From Clostridiales bacterium (GTDB lineage: Bacteria > Bacillota > Clostridia > Lachnospirales > Lachnospiraceae): DNA of 59,214 bases. The position numbers and the translations under genes are program-made. The notes beneath the pieces were generated by a model. It ran no database searches and was not told the DNA's origin. It was given only the letters and a program-made list of their open reading frames with translations. Where the stretch lies: positions 1 to 59,214 of the forward strand of contig JAQXNU010000101.1 in assembly GCA_029098165.1 (NCBI GenBank), read 5' to 3'. Of this stretch, positions 1 through 9,562 are shown one piece after another; the stretch's first letter is position 1, and the number at the start of each line of letters is the position of its first letter.

Positions 1-462
1 GACAACCTGATCAAGGCACTTGCAGATATATTTGATGTAAATCCGGAAGCACTGAAAGTTCCGGATATTGATTCCTATGTTGGTCTTATGCACACTCTTT
101 TTACCCTTGAAGACCGCTATGGTCTTAAAATAGAGAAAGCGGAGGGCGGCCAGCCTCGTCTTTATCTTGATTTAAGGCATTTCCCAGACAGCAGCCAGCT
201 CTATGATATGATGATGGACTGGATGGATAAATCAGAAGCACTGGAATCTAAACAGATCACCCAGGATGAATATGACCAGTGGCGCTATCACTATCCAGTT
301 GTTGGTCAGACAACACATACTCATTTTGCGAAAGTCATCCCTCAGGAACTCAGCGACATGCTCATTGCTGAGGGCAAGAAAATCGATGAATCTGAAAACA
401 AGAAGAAATTTAACTGTTCAGCAGGTCTGCGCATTTACTGCGCAGACCGTGAGAAAGAGTAG
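1..462 (+). CDS. XRE-type regulator, C-terminal part (5' end outside window)
   Basis: The frame is open from base 1 and stops at 460-462, giving 153 residues with no start in the window. The first residues (DNLIKALADIFDVNPEAL) look like the end of an XRE/Cro helix-turn-helix domain, where such proteins read 'DNLIKLA.xFxVxxD'. The rest is a charged, mostly helical C-terminal region that I cannot assign to a ligand-binding family. It is probably a DNA-binding regulator. Its codons are visibly richer in G and C than the genes that follow, and it ends 325 bp from the convergent guaA stop. Target genes are unknown. The family call is moderate; anything more specific would be a guess. Confidence 0.55.
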   Translation, partial: DNLIKALADIFDVNPEALKVPDIDSYVGLMHTLFTLEDRYGLKIEKAEGGQPRLYLDLRHFPDSSQLYDMMMDWMDKSEALESKQITQDEYDQWRYHYPVVGQTTHTHFAKVIPQELSDMLIAEGKKIDESENKKKFNCSAGLRIYCADREKE

Positions 463-471
463 TGGTAGCAG

Positions 472-543
472 GCACAAATCCATTTGCGAAGCAAATTTTG
501 CATGGATTTGTGCTCGTAACTATGCGGGTACTGAATAGTTACG
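472..543. repeat. Two adjacent inverted repeats after the XRE gene
   Basis: The first has 12-bp arms, GCACAAATCCAT at 472-483 and its complement at 502-513, enclosing a smaller palindrome around TTTGCGAAGCAAA. The second has 8-bp arms, CGTAACTA at 515-522 and TAGTTACG at 536-543. Neither is followed by a T-run, so they are not obvious intrinsic terminators. They fill the start of the gap between two convergent genes. Confidence 0.6.
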
Positions 544-595
544 AAGAAATAATGCTCTTCGAATCGTTTCAACCGGCTTACTTTCAGGCAAAGAA

Positions 596-640
596 AAAGG
601 TCTTGCCAAGCTAATTTTTCATTAGCTCGACAAGACCTTT
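596..640. terminator. Bidirectional terminator between the XRE gene and guaA
   Basis: AAAGGTCTTG at 596-605 pairs with CAAGACCTTT at 631-640, and the inner bases CAAGCTAA/TTAGCTCG add further pairs around a T-rich loop. There is A-rich sequence on the left flank and T-rich sequence on the right, so the hairpin can stop transcripts from both convergent genes. Beyond it, 641-786 holds no gene or motif I recognise. Confidence 0.6.
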
Positions 641-786
641 GTTTGTCTTATCTGAAACCACACCTGCTAACCATTTGCACTATTTATCAATAATGCAATT
701 TATCACAGTGTTATCATTTTGTTATCAAATCGTTATTGAAAAGCCTCAGAAACCGCATAAATACGTCATTTTTTGAGTTACTTTCT

Positions 787-2331
787 TTATTCAAACTCAA
801 TCGTAGCAGGTGGCTTTCCCGTACAATCATAGAATACACGATTAACGTGTTTTACTTCATTGACAATACGGCTGGATACCTTTCCAAGGACTTCCCAAGG
901 AATTTCAGCGAACTCAGCTGTCATGAAATCGATCGTATTCACGGCACGAAGTGCAACGGCATAGTCATAAGTTCTTTCATCACCCATAACACCAACCGAC
1001 TTCATGTTAGTTAATGCTGCAAAGTACTGTCCGATGCTACGATCTAAACCAGCTTTTGCAATTTCTTCACGATAAATTGCATCTGCGTCCTGAACAATTT
1101 GAACCTTTTCAGCCGTAACTTCGCCGATGATACGGATACCAAGACCTGGGCCTGGGAATGGCTGACGGAATACTAAGTTTTCTGGAATTCCAAGTTCAAG
1201 ACCTGCTTTACGAACTTCATCTTTGAATAAGTCACGTAATGGCTCGATGATTTCTTTAAAATCAACGCAATCTGGAAGACCACCTACGTTGTGATGAGAT
1301 TTGATAACTACGGATTCGCCGCCAACACCACTCTCTACAACGTCTGGATAAATGGTACCCTGAACTAAGAAATCTACTGCTCCGATCTTCTTTGCTTCTT
1401 CTTCGAATACACGAATGAATTCTTCACCTATGATCTTTCTCTTCTTCTCTGGTTCTGTAACACCCTTTAACTTTTCATAGAAACGTTCTTGAGCATTTAC
1501 ACGGATGAAGTTTAATTTATATGGGCCGTTTGGTCCAAAAACTGCTTCTACTTCATCCCCTTCATTTTTACGAAGTAAACCATGATCAACAAATACACAA
1601 GTAAGCTGATCTCCAACAGCTTTTGACAGCATAACTGCTGCTACAGAAGAGTCAACACCGCCGGAAAGGGCACATAATACTTTACCATTTCCCACTTTTT
1701 CACGTAACGCAACAATTGAATTTTCAACAAAATGATCCATCTTCCAATCGCCTGCACATCCACATACTTCATAAACGAAGTTTGAAAGCATCTTCTTACC
1801 TTCTACGGTATGAAGAACTTCTGGATGGAACTGTACAAGATAAAGATTCTTAGATGCATCTTCTGCAGCTGCTACTGGGCAATCTAATGTATGAGCTGAA
1901 ATTGTAAATCCTGGTGCTACCTTTTCAATATAATCAAAATGACTCATCCAGCATACTGTTTCTTTGGATACATCTTTAAATAGCTTAGAATCGATATCAA
2001 TTAAAACATTTGTTTTACCATATTCACGAACCTCAGCTTTTGTTACGTTTCCACCAAGAACATGAGACATCAACTGTGCACCATAACAGATACCTAACAC
2101 TGGAATTCCTAGTTCAAATAATTCCTTTGTATACGCAGGTGAATCTGGAAGATAACAGCTATTTGGTCCTCCCGTTAGGATAATACCTTTTGGATTCATA
2201 GCCTTAATCTTTTCGATATCTGTCTTATATGAATAAATCTCACAGTATACGTTACATTCTCTAACTCTACGTGCAATCAGCTGATTATACTGACCTCCAA
2301 AATCGAGTACAATTACCATTTCTTTGTTCAC
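787..2331 (-). CDS. guaA: GMP synthase (glutamine-hydrolysing)
   Basis: Converts XMP, glutamine and ATP to GMP in the cytoplasm, the last step of de novo guanine nucleotide synthesis. The 514 residues are full length. An N-terminal class I glutamine amidotransferase has nucleophile Cys82 (GICYG) and the His169/Glu171 pair (FHPE). The ATP-pyrophosphatase PP-loop SGGVDSS is at 223-229, followed by the C-terminal dimerisation domain ending PPATIEFE. The start is GTG: an AGGAGG site sits 8 bases upstream, whereas the internal ATG four codons later is too far away. It is divergent from ddl. I see no purine riboswitch in the leader. Confidence 0.97.
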   Translation of the reverse strand: MNKEMVIVLDFGGQYNQLIARRVRECNVYCEIYSYKTDIEKIKAMNPKGIILTGGPNSCYLPDSPAYTKELFELGIPVLGICYGAQLMSHVLGGNVTKAEVREYGKTNVLIDIDSKLFKDVSKETVCWMSHFDYIEKVAPGFTISAHTLDCPVAAAEDASKNLYLVQFHPEVLHTVEGKKMLSNFVYEVCGCAGDWKMDHFVENSIVALREKVGNGKVLCALSGGVDSSVAAVMLSKAVGDQLTCVFVDHGLLRKNEGDEVEAVFGPNGPYKLNFIRVNAQERFYEKLKGVTEPEKKRKIIGEEFIRVFEEEAKKIGAVDFLVQGTIYPDVVESGVGGESVVIKSHHNVGGLPDCVDFKEIIEPLRDLFKDEVRKAGLELGIPENLVFRQPFPGPGLGIRIIGEVTAEKVQIVQDADAIYREEIAKAGLDRSIGQYFAALTNMKSVGVMGDERTYDYAVALRAVNTIDFMTAEFAEIPWEVLGKVSSRIVNEVKHVNRVFYDCTGKPPATIEFE

Positions 2332-2495
2332 GATTGTTTCCTCCTATCGTTACCTAATCAATAGTTGCTTTTTTTATGTCACCCATTTTACAACATTTTC
2401 ACCAATAACGCTAGTACTATTTTGTAATCATTTACATAAGCTGTACTTCTATTTTAGTTTATTTAGGTGTATGATACATAATAGGAAAATCATAC

Positions 2496-2525
2496 AAGAA
2501 GGATGCCTTTTATCTCCTTCTTTTT
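2496..2525 (+). promoter_or_regulatory. Terminator-like hairpin in the ddl leader (possible attenuator)
   Basis: AAGAAGGA at 2496-2503 pairs with TCCTTCTT at 2515-2522 and is followed at once by more T residues. It lies 36 bases upstream of the ddl start in the divergent guaA-ddl gap, where no upstream plus-strand gene needs terminating. A conditional terminator in the ddl transcript is therefore possible. The promoter is uncertain; TATGAT at 2470-2475 is a weak -10 candidate. Confidence 0.35.
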
Positions 2526-2560
2526 GCCTGGAATAAAATAATACTATTATGGAGGTTTTT

Positions 2561-3589
2561 ATGAATATTGTTGTACTTGCTGGCGGTTATAGTCCAGAAC
2601 GCGATGTATCATTATGCTCTGGATGCTTAATTGCAAATGCTTTGATTGAAAACGGACATCAGGTTCTCTTACTGGATGCGTATCTAGGTATGGAACTTCA
2701 AACATCAATCCCTGAACTTTTCCATAATCTTAACTCTTCGGAAAAGTATGAATTTACAATTCCTGAAAAGGAACCCGATTTAGATGAGTTAAAACAACTC
2801 TCTAGAAATGGAAAATCGCTAATTGGTAAGAATGTATTAGAAATCTGCAAATATGCAGACAAAGTATTTATCGCATTGCATGGTTCTATCGGTGAAAATG
2901 GTCAGTTGCAGGCGTTATTTGATCTGTACGGTATAGACTACACTGGTTCTGCCTATACCGGAAGCTTACTCGCAATGGATAAAGATATTACTAAAACATT
3001 ATTCCATGCTACCAACATTGCAACACCTGCTTGGAAGATATATGATATTACTAAACCAGAGTTTGACTTAAACGCAATCCCCCTTCCATGTGTGATTAAA
3101 CCTTGCAGTTGCGGTTCTTCTGTTGGAGTCTCTATCGTACATACAAAAGATGAACTAATAAAAGCAATCAATTATGCCCGCATTTACGAAAACTGTGTTA
3201 TGTTCGAACAATTGATCAAAGGCAGAGAATTCTCAATCGGCATTTTAAATCAAAAAGCACTTCCTCCAATTGAGATTATTCCAAAACAAGGCTTTTACGA
3301 TTATACGAATAAATATCAAACAGGGTTAACAACCGAAATCTGCCCTGCAATCATAGACTCTGATTTATGTGACAAAATGCAACAGGCTGCTCTACGAGTG
3401 CATGAAGTACTTCATTTAGGCTACTACTCCCGAGTTGATTTCATATTAGATGATACTGGTGAGTTTTATTGTCTAGAAGCAAATACATTACCTGGCATGA
3501 CTCCAACTAGCCTGCTTCCTCAAGAGGCTAAGGCAGCTGGTATTGACTATCATAAATTATGTGAGATGATCTTAAATGAAACGAAATAA
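2561..3589 (+). CDS. ddl: D-alanine--D-alanine ligase
   Basis: Joins two D-alanines with ATP for peptidoglycan precursors, in the cytoplasm. The 342 residues have the N-terminal Rossmann-like region (VVLAGGYSPERDVSL), the central ALHGSIGENGQLQ segment, and an ATP-grasp domain ending in the metal-binding LEANTLPGMTPTSL motif. I start at 2561 because GGAGG at 2551-2555 is the ribosome site; the in-frame ATG at 2549 overlaps that site and cannot be used with it. The gene is alone on the plus strand and divergent from guaA. A D-Ala-D-Ser or D-Ala-D-Lac ligase cannot be excluded from sequence, but no van-type neighbours are present. Confidence 0.9.
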   Translation: MNIVVLAGGYSPERDVSLCSGCLIANALIENGHQVLLLDAYLGMELQTSIPELFHNLNSSEKYEFTIPEKEPDLDELKQLSRNGKSLIGKNVLEICKYADKVFIALHGSIGENGQLQALFDLYGIDYTGSAYTGSLLAMDKDITKTLFHATNIATPAWKIYDITKPEFDLNAIPLPCVIKPCSCGSSVGVSIVHTKDELIKAINYARIYENCVMFEQLIKGREFSIGILNQKALPPIEIIPKQGFYDYTNKYQTGLTTEICPAIIDSDLCDKMQQAALRVHEVLHLGYYSRVDFILDDTGEFYCLEANTLPGMTPTSLLPQEAKAAGIDYHKLCEMILNETK

Positions 3590-3630
3590 TTCATAAGAAA
3601 CACTCTTTGCAAGTTTCTATTGTTACATAC

Positions 3631-3680
3631 GAATAAGAGTCAAAGAAAGCCACCCCCTTGTCTTTCCTCGACTCTTATTC
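3631..3680. terminator. Bidirectional terminator between ddl and the vWA lipoprotein gene
   Basis: GAATAAGAGTC at 3631-3641 pairs perfectly with GACTCTTATTC at 3670-3680, and AAAGAAAG/CTTTC extend the stem. It separates two convergent genes and is of ordinary size, unlike the long hairpin family found at other convergent junctions. Confidence 0.65.
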
Positions 3681-3739
3681 CATTTATTTTATTCTGTTAA
3701 TACTTGTTCCATCTATATGAAATCATTCATCAATACTGA

Positions 3740-5407
3740 CTATTCATATAGACCACAACTGCGATCTCTGGCCAGTTTTACCAACTCAACAAACTCTTCA
3801 CGATAAACATCACCTTCAATATCGCTATTTCTTAGCTGTTCCAGTATTCCATCATAACTTGCAGTTCCTTTATACTCACTGTCACGTAACAACATACCAA
3901 ATTCAGCTACGGCAGATGCAAAGTTCATATTTTTCGGCATTCTATGTCTTAAGGATTCAACTAAAACTACTTTGGAAAGCAATTTAGAACTATCCTGACC
4001 TGGTTTCTTATAACGAATACTTATGGTTAAAAGTTCATCTGCATTCTGATTTGATTCAACTTCCTCTTCCTTTTCTGGCTGATACTTTAAAGCAGGAACA
4101 CTCTTCTTGGAATCATTTAAAACGACCTCATATAATGCAGTCACTGTATGACCAGAACCAATTTCACCTGCGTCTTTCGTATCATCCTCAAAGTCTTCTG
4201 CATTTAACACACGATTCTCATAACCAACCAAACGATACTCTCTTACAGCCTTTGGATTAAATTCTAACTGAAGCTTTACATCTTCTGCAATGGTAACTAA
4301 AGTTGCTCCCATCTCATCCACAAGAACTTTCTTAGCTTCTCTGATGGAATCGATATAAGAGTAGTTTCCATTGCCTTTATCAGCTAAAATTTCCATCTTG
4401 TTATCCTTGATATTCTGTGTACCAAAACCTAATACTGACAGATAGACACCGGATTCTTTCTTCTCTGTAATCAACTGCTCTAATCCGCTCTCGCTGGTAA
4501 TTCCAACATTAAGATCACCGTCAGTAGCAAGAATGACCCTGTTATTACCATTCGGAATAAAGTATTTTTCAGCAATCTCATATGCCGTTTGAATTCCTGC
4601 ACTTCCTGCAGTCGATCCTGAAGCGTATAAGTTATTGATCGCATTCATGATTTTATCTTTCTGAATACCGTTGGCACCTTCTAATACAACTGCATCTCCA
4701 CTTGCATAAGTTACGATAGAAACTCGATCTTTCTCGGTCAATTTCTCAGTTAAAAGTCCAAATGCTTGCTGAACTAATGGTAATTTATCATAATCCATCA
4801 TAGAACCCGAAACATCAATTAAGAAAACTAAATTAGAAGCTGGCATCTTTGGCATCTCAACCGTCTGACCTTTAAGACCAATCAACAATAATTTGGAATC
4901 CTTATTCCAAGGACAATCTGCAAGTTCGGTATTGATTGAAAATGGTTCGCCATCACTTGGTTCTTGATAATCATAAGAGAAGTAATTGATCATCTCCTCC
5001 AAACGAACGGCATCCTTATCAAAATAATATCCATCCGTTAACATTCTTCTAACATTACTATAAGATGCAGTATCCACATCGATGGAAAATGTCGATAACG
5101 GATTATTCTTAACTGTCTGATAACCATTTTCGACAATACTTCGATACTCTTCCGTATTATTGTACTCTACTGGTGGCACATAACTCTCTTCTGTGATATC
5201 ACACGTCATATCTGATGTTCCACTATCAAAATTAAATTGCTCTTCTTTCACACCATACTGATATTCTGAACTATTTATAGCCTGAGTCGGTGCCTGATTG
5301 GTATACGTTATGTCTGGTGCACTTTTTTCCTCATTTTTCTTAGAACAACCTGTAAAGCTACTAACAACTAAAACAACTACGATCACTCTCGAAATTAATT
5401 TTTTCAT
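3740..5407 (-). CDS. vWA-domain lipoprotein, YfbK family
   Basis: A predicted membrane-anchored lipoprotein of 555 residues. The signal peptide ends in a lipobox with Cys21 (SSFTGC) and is followed by a low-complexity linker. The YfbK-type N-terminal region (STFSIDVDTASYSNVRRML) starts near residue 105. A von Willebrand A domain carries an intact MIDAS motif D198-x-S200-x-S202, and a YfbK-type C-terminal domain follows. vWA domains of this type bind divalent metal and partner proteins; the actual ligand is unknown. The start has AGGAGG five bases upstream. Upstream lies a near-perfect extracytoplasmic-function (ECF) promoter, which fits an envelope-stress role. That regulation is inferred. 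Confidence 0.88.
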   Translation of the reverse strand: MKKLISRVIVVVLVVSSFTGCSKKNEEKSAPDITYTNQAPTQAINSSEYQYGVKEEQFNFDSGTSDMTCDITEESYVPPVEYNNTEEYRSIVENGYQTVKNNPLSTFSIDVDTASYSNVRRMLTDGYYFDKDAVRLEEMINYFSYDYQEPSDGEPFSINTELADCPWNKDSKLLLIGLKGQTVEMPKMPASNLVFLIDVSGSMMDYDKLPLVQQAFGLLTEKLTEKDRVSIVTYASGDAVVLEGANGIQKDKIMNAINNLYASGSTAGSAGIQTAYEIAEKYFIPNGNNRVILATDGDLNVGITSESGLEQLITEKKESGVYLSVLGFGTQNIKDNKMEILADKGNGNYSYIDSIREAKKVLVDEMGATLVTIAEDVKLQLEFNPKAVREYRLVGYENRVLNAEDFEDDTKDAGEIGSGHTVTALYEVVLNDSKKSVPALKYQPEKEEEVESNQNADELLTISIRYKKPGQDSSKLLSKVVLVESLRHRMPKNMNFASAVAEFGMLLRDSEYKGTASYDGILEQLRNSDIEGDVYREEFVELVKLARDRSCGLYE

Positions 5408-5481
5408 AAAACTCCTCCTTTTACTCTAATAATCCTCCCAAAGTTCTCTATCATTTTCCTGTTGCTAACCGGTTATAATCA

Positions 5482-5509
5482 TTAGACGAAGGTTTTAGAA
5501 AAAAGTTCC
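5482..5509 (-). promoter_or_regulatory. ECF-sigma-type promoter of the vWA lipoprotein gene
   Basis: On the minus strand the sequence reads GGAACTT (5503-5509), a 15-base spacer, then GTCTAA (5482-5487). This is the layout of RpoE-class promoters (GGAACTT-N15-GTCTAA) and contains the AAC and CGTC signatures of Firmicutes ECF promoters. No sigma-A -10 is equally well placed. An ECF-like sigma gene lies at 44178, but nothing here links the two directly. Confidence 0.6.
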
Positions 5510-5527
5510 ATTATTTTTGAAAAAAAA

Positions 5528-5917
5528 TTAATTTATTTTAGTTTCTTGCAACCTATATTGTTCTTTCTTGCTAAAACTATGTAAAACGGTATCATAGGCT
5601 TGATCGATCATGTTCCAAAGTTCCTCCTCCGGAAAGTCTTTTAAATAAATTGTGTTCCAATACGGCTGTTGAACTGGTGGACAATGATATCCCCGAACAA
5701 CCTGTCCTGGATATGTCATTCGATAAAACTCCCCCATATCCGCCGTACATTTTACAGTAATCTTAAAATCCTCGGTATAAGGATATATTTGTGCAAATAT
5801 CTTTCCATTCAGCTTATAACAAATGGGAACATCACCAAATGGACAAGCTTCCTCCGCATTCCTCTTATTTAAACAATATTCCTTTATCATTTTTACGCGA
5901 TCATTAATCTCTTTCAT
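5528..5917 (-). CDS. MmcQ/YjbR family protein
   Basis: 129 residues, typical of the YjbR (CyaY-like fold) family. The N-terminal motif around KEYCLNKRNAEEACPFGD and the pattern 'vfaqi.p....ltvKcp' followed by a Y/H-rich loop (GYHCPPVQQPYWNTIYL) are recognisable. Members are proposed to bind DNA, but the biochemical role is unsettled. AGGAGG lies six bases before the ATG. It is read in the same direction as yfbR upstream (35-bp gap) and may share its transcript, while the vWA gene downstream has its own promoter. Confidence 0.8.
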   Translation of the reverse strand: MKEINDRVKMIKEYCLNKRNAEEACPFGDVPICYKLNGKIFAQIYPYTEDFKITVKCTADMGEFYRMTYPGQVVRGYHCPPVQQPYWNTIYLKDFPEEELWNMIDQAYDTVLHSFSKKEQYRLQETKIN

Positions 5918-5952
5918 AATCGCCCTCCTATTAACAATTATAATCTCATATA

Positions 5953-6534
5953 TTATTTCAATTCATCTAATGTCTTTTTATAGGATGGTAAGAACTCCGT
6001 CATAAACACATTGACTTCTGGAAGATCTAACTTATGAATGCTCTCTTCTATTGTCTGCTGCGCCTGAGTAAACTCTAGATTTCCCGCTTTCCCTTCTTCA
6101 ATACACTTGATCAAAGCCGAAATCTTATCTGCTGCCTTCACCAGTTTCCATAAATACTGCTCAGACTCCGTGGCAAAAAATATGCTTTCATACTCTTCTC
6201 TGATATCATCAGGAAGCATCGATAACAACTGACCTGCGGCATTGTCTTCGATCTTTTTAAATGCATCTATCATATCACGATTATAATACTTGATCGGTGT
6301 TGGCATATCCCCTGTAATGATCTCGGTAGCGTCATGATATATTGCAATGAGTGCCGCTTTCTCTGCATTTAATTCCTTATGAAATCTCTTGTTTCCAATT
6401 ACCGCTAACACGTGTGCGATCATACTGACTTCAAGTGAATGCTCGCTTATATTTTCAGAAATCGAATTTCTCATTAAAGCCCATCGCTCAATATACTTCA
6501 TTCGTGACATCATAGCAAAAAAATGATATTCCAC
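5953..6534 (-). CDS. yfbR: HD-domain 5'-deoxynucleotidase, YfbR type
   Basis: Hydrolyses deoxyribonucleoside 5'-monophosphates in the family prototype from E. coli, and so has a role in dNMP salvage and pool control. The 193 residues align closely with E. coli YfbR along the whole length (HFFAMMSRMKYIERWALMRN near the start). The metal-binding HD residues are present: His32 (SEHS), His67-Asp68 (YHDATE, with Glu71) and Asp136 (KAADK), as are the substrate-binding Arg17-Trp18. The start is GTG with AGGAGG nine bases upstream. Confidence 0.87.
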   Translation of the reverse strand: MEYHFFAMMSRMKYIERWALMRNSISENISEHSLEVSMIAHVLAVIGNKRFHKELNAEKAALIAIYHDATEIITGDMPTPIKYYNRDMIDAFKKIEDNAAGQLLSMLPDDIREEYESIFFATESEQYLWKLVKAADKISALIKCIEEGKAGNLEFTQAQQTIEESIHKLDLPEVNVFMTEFLPSYKKTLDELK

Positions 6535-6607
6535 TTTTCATTACCTCCTAAACTTCTGCAAGAAAAAACTCACGTTTTAACTTTTTCACATTCTGCACCG
6601 CAAGATA

Positions 6608-6699
6608 ATAGGTACATGAAATCGAACTGCATTATATCTGAATTAATGCTTTTACTTCTCATGTACCTATCTATTTTACAACTGATGATCTCATCAGTT
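6608..6699. repeat. Nested hairpins downstream of uvrA
   Basis: ATAGGTACATGA at 6608-6619 pairs perfectly with TCATGTACCTAT at 6659-6670, and inside this loop GCATTA/TAATGC form a second stem. A separate 9-bp stem AACTGATGA/TCATCAGTT occupies 6680-6699, directly after the uvrA stop on the minus strand. The second hairpin may be a weak terminator. The first has no T-run on the minus strand. No gene lies in this gap. Confidence 0.5.
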
Positions 6700-6706
6700 T
6701 CTAGTA

Positions 6707-9544
6707 TTATTTCTTTTCAAGATATTTCTTAATATACATACCTGTATAAGATTTTTTACTCTTAGCAATCTGTTCTGGAGTTCCTTTCGCAATTACGGTA
6801 CCGCCTTTATCTCCACCTTCAGGTCCCATATCAATGATATAATCCGCTGTCTTAATTACGTCCAGATTATGCTCGATAACAACAACGGTATTACCACCTT
6901 CTGATAATTTGTGAAGAATATCAACCAATTTATGAACATCAGCAAAATGAAGTCCTGTTGTTGGCTCATCTAAGATGTAAATTGTCTTACCAGTACTTCG
7001 CTTGCTAAGTTCTGTTGCAAGTTTAATACGCTGTGCCTCACCACCAGATAAGGAGGTTGATGGATGTCCTAATTTTAAGTAAGACAAACCAACATCATTC
7101 AACGTCTCAATCTTACGACGGATGGAAGGTACATTTTCGAAGAATTTAACTGCTTCTTCAATCGTCATATCAAGTACATCAAAGATATTCTTACCCTTGT
7201 AATGAACATCTAACGTATCACGATTATAGCGCTTACCATTACATACTTCACAAGGAACATAGATGTCTGGCAAGAAATTCATCTCAATCTTAATAATACC
7301 ATCACCGCTACAAGCCTCACAACGTCCGCCCTTAATGTTAAAACTGAAACGGCCTTTGCTATAACCCTTCATCTTAGCTTCCTGAGTGGATGCAAACAGA
7401 TCACGAATCTGATCAAAGACGCCAGTATAAGTTGCAGGATTGGATCTTGGGGTTCTTCCGATTGGAGACTGATCGATATTGATCACCTTATCCAATTTCT
7501 CAATTCCGATCATATCATCATGTTTTCCTGGAATACAGCGAGCACGATTCAAATCTCTCGATAATCTCTTATTTAGGATCTGAGTGATCAAAGAGCTCTT
7601 ACCAGAACCAGAAACACCGGTAATACATGTAAATACACCAAGTGGAATATCGACATCGATATTCTTTAAGTTATTCTCTTTGGCACCCTTAATAGTCAAG
7701 AAACCGGTTGGTTCTTTACGCACTTTAGGTACTGGAATCTGAATTCTTCCACTAAGGTAGGCACCTGTAACGGAATTTGGATTCTGCATGATCTCCTCTG
7801 CCGTTCCGACAGCTACTACTTCACCACCATGAAAACCTGCTCCCGGTCCGATATCTACGATACAGTCTGCTGCAAACATCGTGTCTTCATCATGTTCTAC
7901 AACGATCAATGTATTCCCTAAATCCTTCAGATGTTTCAGTGTCTTTAACAGTTTATCATTATCTCTTTGATGAAGTCCGATACTAGGCTCGTCCAAAATA
8001 TAAGCGACGCCAACAAGGCCGGAACCAATCTGAGTTGCTAATCGGATTCTCTGTGCCTCACCACCAGACAAACTTCCGGTCGCACGAGCTAACGTCAGAT
8101 AATCCAAGCCTACGTCAACCAAGAATCCAATTCGGGCACGAATTTCTTTTAATACAAGTTCACCAATCTTTTGCTGCATTGGAGTTAATGTCAACTGATC
8201 CATAAATGCCTTTAGATCTCGGATCGACATCTCTGTTAACTCGGAAATATTACGATCTCCAACCGTAACTGCAAGAGCTTCCTTCTTTAATCTCTTTCCC
8301 TTACATGCCTTACAAGGCGTTGTCTTCATGAAAGTTTCATATTCCTGTTTCACAGAATCCGAAGCTGTTTCACGATAACGGCGTTCAATATTACGAAGTA
8401 ATCCTTCAAACGCAACATCATAAATGCCAACGCCACGCTGTCCGGTATAATGAACTTTCACTGTTTTTCCATTCGTGCCATGTATGATGATATCGTAAAT
8501 CTTTTCAGGATACTGGTTAAACGGTGTATCTAACTTAAAGTTATACTCCTTTGCTAATGCTTCCATAATGCATCTTGTATAACTTCCCGGATCCGTCACG
8601 GAGGCCCAGCCTGGTGCTGCAATCGCTCCCTGATCAATGCTTAAGTTAGGATCTGGAATAATCAGTTCTTCCGCAAACTCCATCTTAATACCAATACCAT
8701 GACAATCTGGACATGCACCAAATGGATTATTAAAGGAGAACGTTCTTGGTTCCATCTCTTCAATACTAATTCCACAGTCCGGGCAGGCAAAGCTCTGAGA
8801 AAGCATCATCTGCTCTCCACCAATCACATCGACAATCAAAAGGCCTTCACTCAGCTTTAAAACGCTTTCGATAGAATCCGATAATCTCTTTTCAATTCCT
8901 TCTTTTACAACAAGACGATCAATAATGATTTCTATATTGTGTTTTGTATTCTTCTCTAACTTAATCTCTTCACTGAGTTCATAAAGATGTCCGTCTACCA
9001 TAACACGAACATAGCCACTCTTCTTTGCCTGCTCGAAAACTTTGACGTGCTCACCTTTACGTCCACGAACAACAGGAGCTAGTAACTGAATCTTTGTTCC
9101 TGGTTCCAGCTTCATGATCTCATCCACCATCTGATCTACCGTTTGGCGTTTAATCTCTTTCCCACACTTTGGACAATGAGGAATACCAATACGTGCATAT
9201 AACAAACGAAAATAATCATAAATCTCTGTTACCGTTCCTACCGTAGAACGTGGATTACGATTGGTCGATTTCTGATCAATAGAGATTGCAGGAGATAATC
9301 CTTCAATACTCTCAACATTCGGCTTTTCCATCTGTCCTAAAAACTGTCTCGCATAAGAGGACAATGACTCCATATATCGACGCTGTCCTTCTGCATATAT
9401 TGTATCAAACGCTAAGGAAGACTTACCTGATCCACTTAAACCAGTGAGTACTACAAACTCATCTCTTGGAATGTCCACATCTATTCCCTTTAAATTATTC
9501 TCCCTAGCACCACGTATTTTTATATAATGTTTATTCTCAGCCAT
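6707..9544 (-). CDS. uvrA: Excinuclease ABC subunit A
   Basis: Damage-recognition ATPase of nucleotide excision repair; loads UvrB on lesions. The 945 residues hold two ABC ATPase modules, each with a Walker A (GLSGSGKS at 35-42, GVSGSGKS in the second half) and an LSGGEAQR signature. The zinc modules are intact, with CPKC, CPDC...CPDC and CEAC...CEVC pairs. An AGAGG site precedes the ATG. The gene starts 18 bp after uvrB, so uvrB-uvrA form one operon under the sigma-A promoter and LexA-like box upstream of uvrB. Confidence 0.98.
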   Translation of the reverse strand: MAENKHYIKIRGARENNLKGIDVDIPRDEFVVLTGLSGSGKSSLAFDTIYAEGQRRYMESLSSYARQFLGQMEKPNVESIEGLSPAISIDQKSTNRNPRSTVGTVTEIYDYFRLLYARIGIPHCPKCGKEIKRQTVDQMVDEIMKLEPGTKIQLLAPVVRGRKGEHVKVFEQAKKSGYVRVMVDGHLYELSEEIKLEKNTKHNIEIIIDRLVVKEGIEKRLSDSIESVLKLSEGLLIVDVIGGEQMMLSQSFACPDCGISIEEMEPRTFSFNNPFGACPDCHGIGIKMEFAEELIIPDPNLSIDQGAIAAPGWASVTDPGSYTRCIMEALAKEYNFKLDTPFNQYPEKIYDIIIHGTNGKTVKVHYTGQRGVGIYDVAFEGLLRNIERRYRETASDSVKQEYETFMKTTPCKACKGKRLKKEALAVTVGDRNISELTEMSIRDLKAFMDQLTLTPMQQKIGELVLKEIRARIGFLVDVGLDYLTLARATGSLSGGEAQRIRLATQIGSGLVGVAYILDEPSIGLHQRDNDKLLKTLKHLKDLGNTLIVVEHDEDTMFAADCIVDIGPGAGFHGGEVVAVGTAEEIMQNPNSVTGAYLSGRIQIPVPKVRKEPTGFLTIKGAKENNLKNIDVDIPLGVFTCITGVSGSGKSSLITQILNKRLSRDLNRARCIPGKHDDMIGIEKLDKVINIDQSPIGRTPRSNPATYTGVFDQIRDLFASTQEAKMKGYSKGRFSFNIKGGRCEACSGDGIIKIEMNFLPDIYVPCEVCNGKRYNRDTLDVHYKGKNIFDVLDMTIEEAVKFFENVPSIRRKIETLNDVGLSYLKLGHPSTSLSGGEAQRIKLATELSKRSTGKTIYILDEPTTGLHFADVHKLVDILHKLSEGGNTVVVIEHNLDVIKTADYIIDMGPEGGDKGGTVIAKGTPEQIAKSKKSYTGMYIKKYLEKK

Positions 9545-9562
9545 TTTTTTAATCCTCTGCTT

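Noticed and set aside
2332-2548. Purine riboswitch upstream of guaA
   Set aside because: The leader lacks the conserved TATAATCCTGATGATATGG-like core and the three-way junction bases.
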